The notes below the pieces were generated by a model. It had not been told where the DNA came from and searched no databases. It saw nothing but the letters and a program-made list of their open reading frames with translations. From JAEZHK01 sp964575255 (GTDB lineage: Bacteria > Bacillota > Clostridia > Christensenellales > Aristaeellaceae), in NCBI GenBank assembly GCA_964575255.1, contig CAZNPZ010000011.1, forward strand, positions 6,134 through 70,133: DNA of 64,000 nt. The letters run 5' to 3'. Shown piece after piece: positions 59,387-64,000 of the stretch; positions within the stretch are counted from its first letter, which is position 1, and each line of letters starts with the position of its first letter. Made by a program: the position numbers and the translations under genes.

Positions 59387-59757
59387 GCAAAGGAAATCTG
59401 CTGACGCATCTTTCCATTGCGGCGGAAGAAATCTGCTGACGCATCTTTCTTCCGCATTGGGTGACGTAGCCGGTTTTCTCAAATTCCTGCGGGAATTTGC
59501 GGGCGAAAACCGGCTTTGGTTGCTTTCCCCGTCAGCCGGGCAAGCTCGGCCTTTGGGGGAAAGCCAATTCCGCCGCGCAGGTCGCCGGAATTGATTTTAA
59601 GTCAAGAGGGCTGCGACCCTCTCGACACTCTCCCTGGAGTGGATTGGTGCTGCTGCTTAATTGATTATCCCCCGAAAATGCCGTCAGGCATTTGCACTGA
59701 GGGTTCCAAGGGGCATCCTGCCCCTTGGCGGAGGTCTCAGGAGGCGAAGCCTCCTGC
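59387..59757 (+). repeat. Long hairpin array between parB and parA
   Basis: No gene is present. Two slot-1 hairpins stand in tandem, 59387-59420 and 59422-59455 (arms GCGGAAGAAA/TTTCTTCCGC), with the same loop. Then come GCCGGTTTTC/GAAAACCGGC (about 59470-59515), CTTTCCCC/GGGGAAAG (about 59523-59563) and AATTCCGCCG/CGGCGAATT-type stem AATTCCG/CGGAATT (about 59568-59596). GAGGG/CCCTC follows, and finally a complete tri-hairpin copy (59670-59757) with CCAAGGGGCA/TGCCCCTTGG and CAGGAGG/CCTCCTG next to the parA stop. Confidence 0.75.
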
Positions 59758-59765
59758 GTTTCTCG

Positions 59766-60536
59766 TTACTCCCGTCCTTCCGCCCGGTCGATCAGTTCCT
59801 CGGCCAGCGCGCGGTAGGCCTCGGTGCCGGCGCAGCGCGGGTCGTACAGGTGGATCGGCACGCCGTGGCTGGGCGCTTCGCTGAGGCGCACGTTCCGGGG
59901 CACAATGGTGGCAAACACCCGGTCGCGGAAGTGCTTTTTGACCTCGTCCACCACCTGAATGCCCAGGTTCGTGCGCCCATCCAGCATGGTGAGCACGACG
60001 CCCAGGACTTCCAGGTTCGGGTTCAGGCGCTTTCGGACAAGGTTCAGCGTATTCATCAGTTGGCCGACGCCCTCCAGCGCGTAGTATTCGCACTGGATCG
60101 GCACCAGCACGCTCCCCGCCGCCGCCAGCGCGTTGAGCGTGATCAGGCCGAGGGACGGCGGGCAGTCGATCAGAATGTAGTCAAAATCAGGCTCAATGGA
60201 GACCAGCGCGTCTCGGAGCAGCGTGTCCCGCCCCGGCATCGCGACCAGTTCGATCTCCGCGCCCGCCAGCGCGATCGCGCTGGGCAGAAGCTTCAGGCCG
60301 CTGTAGCCGGTGTCCAGGATCGCGCTCGCGGCGGGAACGTCGTTGATGATCACGTCGTAAATGGAGCGCGCGCCCTTCCCGGCCTTCCCCAGGCCGCTGG
60401 TGGCGTTGCCCTGCGGGTCGGCGTCAATCAAAAGCACCCGCCGGTTCGCTTCCGCGAGGCAGGCCGACAGGTTGACCGCGGTCGTGGTCTTGCCCACGCC
60501 GCCCTTTTGATTGGTGACCGCGATGATCTTGCCCAC
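59766..60536 (-). CDS. parA: Chromosome partitioning ATPase ParA/Soj
   Basis: ParA is a deviant Walker ATPase that helps origin segregation and modulates DnaA. The 256-residue product has the P-loop KGGVGKTTTAVNLSA near residue 11, IDADPQGNATSGLG near 40 with the expected Asp and Gln, and IDCPPSLGLITLNAL near 122. The GTG at 60536 follows GGGAGGCG and yields the family start GKIIAVTNQKGG; a longer frame adds an unrelated N-terminus. It lies upstream of parB on the same strand but is separated from it by a 400-bp array, unlike the usual overlap. Confidence 0.95.
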   Translation of the reverse strand: MGKIIAVTNQKGGVGKTTTAVNLSACLAEANRRVLLIDADPQGNATSGLGKAGKGARSIYDVIINDVPAASAILDTGYSGLKLLPSAIALAGAEIELVAMPGRDTLLRDALVSIEPDFDYILIDCPPSLGLITLNALAAAGSVLVPIQCEYYALEGVGQLMNTLNLVRKRLNPNLEVLGVVLTMLDGRTNLGIQVVDEVKKHFRDRVFATIVPRNVRLSEAPSHGVPIHLYDPRCAGTEAYRALAEELIDRAEGRE

Positions 60537-60613
60537 GAAGCGCCTCCCAAAACGATTTCTCCCATTATAACCCTTGCATCGCACTGGTGACAACGCACAT
60601 TGCGTAAATCAGG

Positions 60614-60842
60614 GCAACGCAAATCTGCTATCGCATCTTTCCGTTGCATGGGGGGTGGGTCCGGCTCCCTGATACGCCTGCGGGCGTTTCCGTGCGGGAA
60701 CCGGTGCGGGAACGCTTTCCCCGTCGGTCGGGCAAACTCTGCCTTTGGGGGAAAGCCAATTCCGCCGCGCATGTCGCCGGAATTGATGAAACGTCGGGAG
60801 GCTTCGGCCCTCCCGACACCCTCCCTTCGGTGACGGTATGGG
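60614..60842 (+). repeat. Hairpin array between parA and the RadC-like gene
   Basis: The slot-1 hairpin (60614-60647, arms GCAACGC/CCGTTGC with one mismatch) is followed by GGGTCCGG, ACGCCTGCGGGCGT, TTTCCCC/GGGGAAA with the loop shared with 59.5 kb, and AATTCCG/CGGAATT. GTCGGGAGG/CCTCCCGAC comes next and TCCCTTCGGTGA ends it. The module order equals the first part of the parB-parA array. There is no gene. Confidence 0.75.
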
Positions 60843-60866
60843 CAAACGCCGGTTGATAAGGGGCGA

Positions 60867-61598
60867 TTACAGGACGGGCCTTTCGTCGTCCCCGCCCAGC
60901 CAGCCGCCCTCCGACAGGCGCAGCGCGGACGCTTCGTGAAGCGGCGCGGTCAAAAACCCCTCCCGGCGGAAGCTGAGCGTGCGGTCGCCGTCCAGAACCA
61001 GAGCGTCGATCAGCGTCACGCCGATCAACGAGAGTAGGCCGCTCAGCGTTTCCGCGAAATCCCGATCGCCCGGCTTTTGCTGAGCGCCCTCGCGCCGCTC
61101 GGCCAGTACCAGCGCCTGCGCGCGGCTTTGGAGCGCGCGTTCCAGTACCTGCCTTGGCCGGGGATGGCCGTCCGGCGCGGGCAGGCTCTCGGACAGGATC
61201 AGCGCGCCGCCGGGCGCCAGGTGCATCAGCCACAATCGCCCTTCGTCCCCGGTCAGACGGCTGATGTAGGCTTTCGCGGCGGAGATGTTTTTGATCATGG
61301 GCCTGTCCGCCGCGCGCTGGGCGCGGTAGACCTCAAAGAATGCCGCAAGACAGGACAAAAGCGCCGCGGCGCGCCCGCCGAGCGCCGGAACGGTGGATAG
61401 CGCGTCCTCCCCCGCGTTCAGAACGCCGTGCAGCGAGCCGAACCGGTCGATCAGCGCGTGCGCCAGCGGGTTGACGTCCCGCCGCGCCACCGCGTGGAAC
61501 AGAATCAGTTCCAGCGCCTCGTGCGGCTGGAACGCGTCCAGTCCCTCCTCGTCAAACCGCCGTTTCAGGCGGGCGCGGTGCCCGTCGTGCACGCCCAT
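60867..61598 (-). CDS. RadC family protein with degenerate metal site
   Basis: RadC/YeeS proteins carry a JAMM-like metal domain of uncertain function. The 243-residue product has an N-terminal helix-hairpin-helix segment (about 1-75, HEALELILFHAVARRDVNPLA) and the C-terminal RadC core (about 100-225). Where RadC has HNHPSGDPTPS, this protein has AERREGAQQKPGDRD, so both histidines of the HxH metal motif are missing. A later ALVLDGDRTLSFRREGFL matches the end of the family domain. It is probably not a metal-dependent enzyme. The ATG at 61598 follows GGTGAG, and TATAAT lies at 61620-61625 on the same strand. Confidence 0.75.
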   Translation of the reverse strand: MGVHDGHRARLKRRFDEEGLDAFQPHEALELILFHAVARRDVNPLAHALIDRFGSLHGVLNAGEDALSTVPALGGRAAALLSCLAAFFEVYRAQRAADRPMIKNISAAKAYISRLTGDEGRLWLMHLAPGGALILSESLPAPDGHPRPRQVLERALQSRAQALVLAERREGAQQKPGDRDFAETLSGLLSLIGVTLIDALVLDGDRTLSFRREGFLTAPLHEASALRLSEGGWLGGDDERPVL

Positions 61599-61701
61599 CG
61601 TCTCACCTCACGCGTAAGCATTATACCATGAAAGGCCGCGCCGCGCACGGGCGCATTTTCCCTCCGCCCTGCGAATACGCTGGAAGCGGGAGGCGAATGC
61701 C

Positions 61702-61980
61702 ATGAAAAACGATTTGGCGCCCGCGGAGCGGCCGCACACGCTGACCATCGACGGCCGCAACCGCGCGACCGTCACCGGCGTGACCGACGTGGACAGCTTC
61801 AACGAGGCGATGATCGTATTGAACACCTCCGCCGGGGCGATGACCCTGGTCGGCAGCGCGCTGCACATTGCAAAGCTCAATCTGGAGGACGGGCAGCTAT
61901 TGGTCGAAGGCCAGATCGACGCGCTGGAGTATGACCAGCGCGCCCGCGGCAAGGGCGGCCTGTCGAGGCTGTTCAAGTAA
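61702..61980 (+). CDS. yabP: Sporulation protein YabP
   Basis: YabP is a small protein needed for normal spore coat or cortex assembly. The 92-residue product has the family features: LTIDGRNRATVTGVTDVDSFNE near residue 14 (given here as LTIDGRNRATVTGV), IVLNTSAGAMTLVGSALHIAKL and LNLEDGQLLVEGQIDAL. The ATG at 61702 follows GGGAGGCG. It is followed after one base by yabQ and then divIC, the conserved yabP-yabQ-divIC order of spore-formers. Confidence 0.93.
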   Translation: MKNDLAPAERPHTLTIDGRNRATVTGVTDVDSFNEAMIVLNTSAGAMTLVGSALHIAKLNLEDGQLLVEGQIDALEYDQRARGKGGLSRLFK

Positions 61981-61981
61981 T

Positions 61982-62350
61982 ATGCTGTTCTATACATTTG
62001 GCCAACCCCAGGCCTTTTTGGGGATGATGTACGCGGGGCTCGCGGCGGGGCTTCTGTTCGACGCGGCGGCGCTGGTCAGGAGGCTGCTGGCGGCGGGGAA
62101 GATCCTGACGCTCGTGATCGACTGCCTGTTTTCGGTCGCGTGCGTGCTGCTGCTCGCGGCGGCGTGGCTGCACGTGAACTATCTGGATTTCCGGCTGTAC
62201 GCGCTCCTGGGCGCGGCGGCGGGCGCGGTTCTGTACGCGCTGACGGCGCGGCCGCTGATAAGGCTCGTCGTCGTGCGACCGCTCATGTTTCTGGGGCGGC
62301 GCGTCAAACGGATTGCCGGTTCCAAAATCTTCCGAAAAATTTTTCGTTGA
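61982..62350 (+). CDS. yabQ: Sporulation protein YabQ
   Basis: YabQ is a membrane protein required for the spore cortex. The 122-residue product has four predicted membrane helices (about 8-30, 40-60, 66-84 and 88-100) and a basic C-terminal tail (RRVKRIAGSKIFRKIF). Sequence conservation in the family is low; identification rests on size, topology and position between yabP and divIC. The ATG at 61982 starts one base after the yabP stop; a longer frame would cover yabP. Confidence 0.85.
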   Translation: MLFYTFGQPQAFLGMMYAGLAAGLLFDAAALVRRLLAAGKILTLVIDCLFSVACVLLLAAAWLHVNYLDFRLYALLGAAAGAVLYALTARPLIRLVVVRPLMFLGRRVKRIAGSKIFRKIFR

Positions 62351-62406
62351 GGAAGGAATTTTCACGCTTTCGCAGAATATAATAAAAACCTGAGCGTGAA
62401 AGGCCG

Positions 62407-62700
62407 GTGTGCTTCGTGACCAGAAAAAAGATGGTCAAGCCTCGCTTCTGGCTTCTGATGATGTTCATTCTGATCATGGTCTTCGGCGGCGTGTACGTCA
62501 CCCAGGGCCAGTATCTCGCGACCCAGGCGCAGGCCATCCAGGCGCTTGAGGAAGAAAAGAACAGCGCGCAGGACGAGAACGCCGCGCTTCAGCGCAAGAT
62601 CGCCTTCACCAAGACCAACGAATACGTGGAGCGCGTGGCGCGGGATCAGCTGGGCCTTTTGAAGAAAAACGAGGTGCGTTTTGTTGCGGGCGGGAACTGA
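62407..62700 (+). CDS. divIC: Septum formation initiator (DivIC/FtsB family)
   Basis: DivIC/FtsB proteins are single-pass division proteins that complex with DivIB and FtsL. The 97-residue product has a basic start, a membrane helix (about 13-33), a coiled coil (about 35-65, QALEEEKNSAQDENAAL) and the C-terminal family motif YVERVARDQLGLLKKNE. Possible starts are GTG 62407, GTG 62416 and ATG 62431; GTG 62407 has AAGG upstream and is used. Its 3' end overlaps the ppx start by 20 bp. Confidence 0.88.
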   Translation: MCFVTRKKMVKPRFWLLMMFILIMVFGGVYVTQGQYLATQAQAIQALEEEKNSAQDENAALQRKIAFTKTNEYVERVARDQLGLLKKNEVRFVAGGN

Positions 62701-63583
62701 GCGTTACGCGGTGCTCGACGTGGGCTCCAATTCGGTTCGCCTTTTGATCGCCGGCCGCGCCGGCGATTTGTTTTACCCGATCCATACCGCGCGCGCGGTC
62801 ACGCGGCTTCTGGAAGGGCTTGAGGACGGCGCGCTGGACGCGGGCGCGATCGAGAGGACGCTTCAGGCCGTCAAGGCGCTCGCAGGCGAGGCGCGCTCAA
62901 TGGGCGTCACGAAAGTCTCCGGTTTTGGCACCAGCGCGATGCGGGACGGCTTCAAAAACAGCGGGGAACTGATCGCGAAAGCCGCGGCGCTGGGCGTGGA
63001 ACTCGTCGTACTGTCGGGCGAGGAGGAGGCCGCGCTCGCCTACGCGGGCGCGAGCCCCAACGGCAGCGCAGGCGTGATCGACATCGGCGGCGGCTCCACC
63101 GAGTTCATGACCGGGCGGGACGGCAAAGTCCTCGCCGCGGCCTCGGCGCAGATGGGCGCGGTGCGGCTGATGGAACTGTCCGGCGGCGAAACCGACCCTG
63201 AAAAACTCTTCGCCCGCGCCCGCGAGGCGCTGGAGCCTTCCGCGCGGGCGGCGCTGAGGTTCCCTCCGACAGACGGCTGGGCGGCGGTGGGCGGCACGTT
63301 CACCGCGCTGGCCGCGATGGAGCAGCGGCTTGCGCGCTACGACGCGGACAAGGTGCAATCGTTCCGCCTGACCGCCGCCGCCGCGTTCGCGTGGCTGACG
63401 CGGCTCGCCGGCATGACGATGGAAGAGCGCCTGAAAATCCCCGGCCTGATCCCCGACCGGGCGGACATCATCCCCTTCGGCGCGGCCATCGCCGCCGCCT
63501 GCTTCGATCTGATCGGCGCGCCCCATGTCGCCGTCAGCGACCGGGACAACCTCATGGGCTACCTGAAAAAGCGCTATGCCTGA
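62681..63583 (+). CDS. ppx: Ppx/GppA family phosphatase
   Basis: These enzymes hydrolyse polyphosphate or pppGpp. The 300-residue product has the actin-like ATPase-fold motifs: YAVLDVGSNSVRLLIAG near residue 9, GFGTSAMRDGFKN near 86, LSGEEEAALAY near 109 and VIDIGGGSTEF near 128. It represents the short single-domain form common in Firmicutes. The start is TTG 62681 (or 62684), with GAGGTG ideally placed inside the end of divIC. A terminator follows at 63588. Which phosphate substrate it prefers is not evident. Confidence 0.9.
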   Translation: MLRAGTERYAVLDVGSNSVRLLIAGRAGDLFYPIHTARAVTRLLEGLEDGALDAGAIERTLQAVKALAGEARSMGVTKVSGFGTSAMRDGFKNSGELIAKAAALGVELVVLSGEEEAALAYAGASPNGSAGVIDIGGGSTEFMTGRDGKVLAAASAQMGAVRLMELSGGETDPEKLFARAREALEPSARAALRFPPTDGWAAVGGTFTALAAMEQRLARYDADKVQSFRLTAAAAFAWLTRLAGMTMEERLKIPGLIPDRADIIPFGAAIAAACFDLIGAPHVAVSDRDNLMGYLKKRYA

Positions 63584-63587
63584 TCCC

Positions 63588-63613
63588 AACGCCGCCGGAC
63601 AGCGGCGTTTTTT
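63588..63613 (+). terminator. Terminator after ppx
   Basis: An 8-bp stem AACGCCGC/GCGGCGTT with loop CGGACA is followed by TTTT. Confidence 0.85.
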
Positions 63614-63895
63614 ACGGTATTTTGGCATGACAGCGCGATCCGCGATTGCGGCGCGGGCGCGGCGCTGCTATACTCGCGCCAGCGGGACTCCATTTTCGGG
63701 GAGGGGCCGCCGGACCGGCGACACTCCGGGAATGAACCGGACGCTCCGGTTGCCGAATCGGAAGGCGTGTCCTCCCGCATCCAAATCCACGCCCGACCCC
63801 ACCAGATCGGGCGCTCCGATTCGCCCCGCGCAGAGCATGAAAACCCGGCGTAAAGACCTTCTATGAAAGCCCGCGTAAAGAATTGCGTTTCGCGC
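63614..63895. other. Unassigned intergenic stretch with an orphan promoter
   Basis: No protein or RNA family was recognised. Overlapping short reading frames on both strands lack ribosome binding sites and homologous features. TTGCGG (63646-63651) and TATACT (63669-63674) are 17 bp apart and could start a transcript near 63681 that runs toward the tRNA gene. The region has several short inverted repeats such as CCGGA-CGCT-CCGG. A small RNA is possible. Confidence 0.35.
63646..63674 (+). promoter_or_regulatory. Candidate orphan promoter
   Basis: TTGCGG and TATACT with an exact 17-bp spacer. No gene follows within 200 bp, and the tRNA has its own better promoter. Confidence 0.4.
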
Positions 63896-63924
63896 TTGAC
63901 AAACCGCTTCCACCGCGCTATAAT
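63896..63924 (+). promoter_or_regulatory. Consensus promoter of the initiator tRNA gene
   Basis: TTGACA (63896-63901) and TATAAT (63919-63924) are both perfect, with a 17-bp spacer. The mature tRNA starts 30 bp after the -10. Confidence 0.9.
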
Positions 63925-63954
63925 ACTCTTCGCCGCCTGTGAAAGCGGCATCGT

Positions 63955-64000
<46 letters not shown>

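Overview
The window reads as a GC-rich chromosomal segment of an endospore-forming, anaerobic member of the Firmicutes (class Clostridia, probably gut-associated). The evidence is sporulation genes (spoIIE, yabP, yabQ), Firmicutes-type DnaA boxes, parS sites and SOS box, ferredoxin-dependent 2-oxoacid metabolism, a lysine riboswitch, and a gene set known for anaerobic purine degradation. No phage, insertion sequence or CRISPR array was seen. Family or genus cannot be fixed from the sequence alone.

Layout. 0-1 kb: ssb and rpsR. 1.4-6.8 kb: flavin reductase, cvpA with a membrane-anchored protein, nagA, two perfect parS sites and a metallophosphoesterase. 6.9-9.4 kb: an 800-residue heptad-repeat protein. 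9.8-14.5 kb: murA-dapF-rbsK, comEA and recA with an SOS box. 14.7-22.2 kb: rluF, a DUF1015 protein, rlmI, a CapA-like protein and spoIIE. 22.4-29.3 kb: a lysine riboswitch followed by a complete peptide-family ABC importer and a chagasin-like protein. 29.7-43 kb: mocA and the operon ssnA-ygfK-hydA-xdhD-ygeX-ygeY-ygeW, preceded by a leader with its own terminator. 43.2-49.5 kb: a ferritin/VIT1 protein, three tandem signal peptidase I paralogs (one without the catalytic Ser and Lys), DUF951 and a four-subunit 2-oxoacid:ferredoxin oxidoreductase. 49.6-54.5 kb: mnmE, dnaN and dnaA with the likely origin. 54.5-63.6 kb: ychF, carbamate kinase, aminotransferase with Lrp regulator, parB, parA, a degenerate RadC, yabP-yabQ-divIC and ppx. 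The window ends inside an initiator tRNA gene.

How the genes work together. XdhD, YgfK, SsnA, HydA and YgeX/Y/W form a purine (xanthine/urate) breakdown route. MocA probably supplies the molybdenum cofactor, and carbamate kinase could recover ATP from carbamoyl phosphate made by YgeW. ParA/ParB plus the parS pair and DnaA/oriC form the replication and segregation hub.

The most unusual property is between the genes. Almost every intergenic gap over about 150 bp is filled by arrays of hairpins drawn from a few recurring families. Within a family the loop and flanks are conserved while the stem arms change together, so pairing is kept. These arrays lie at gene ends, inside operons and inside the dnaA-dnaN gap, and one copy supplies the last codons and stop of rluF.
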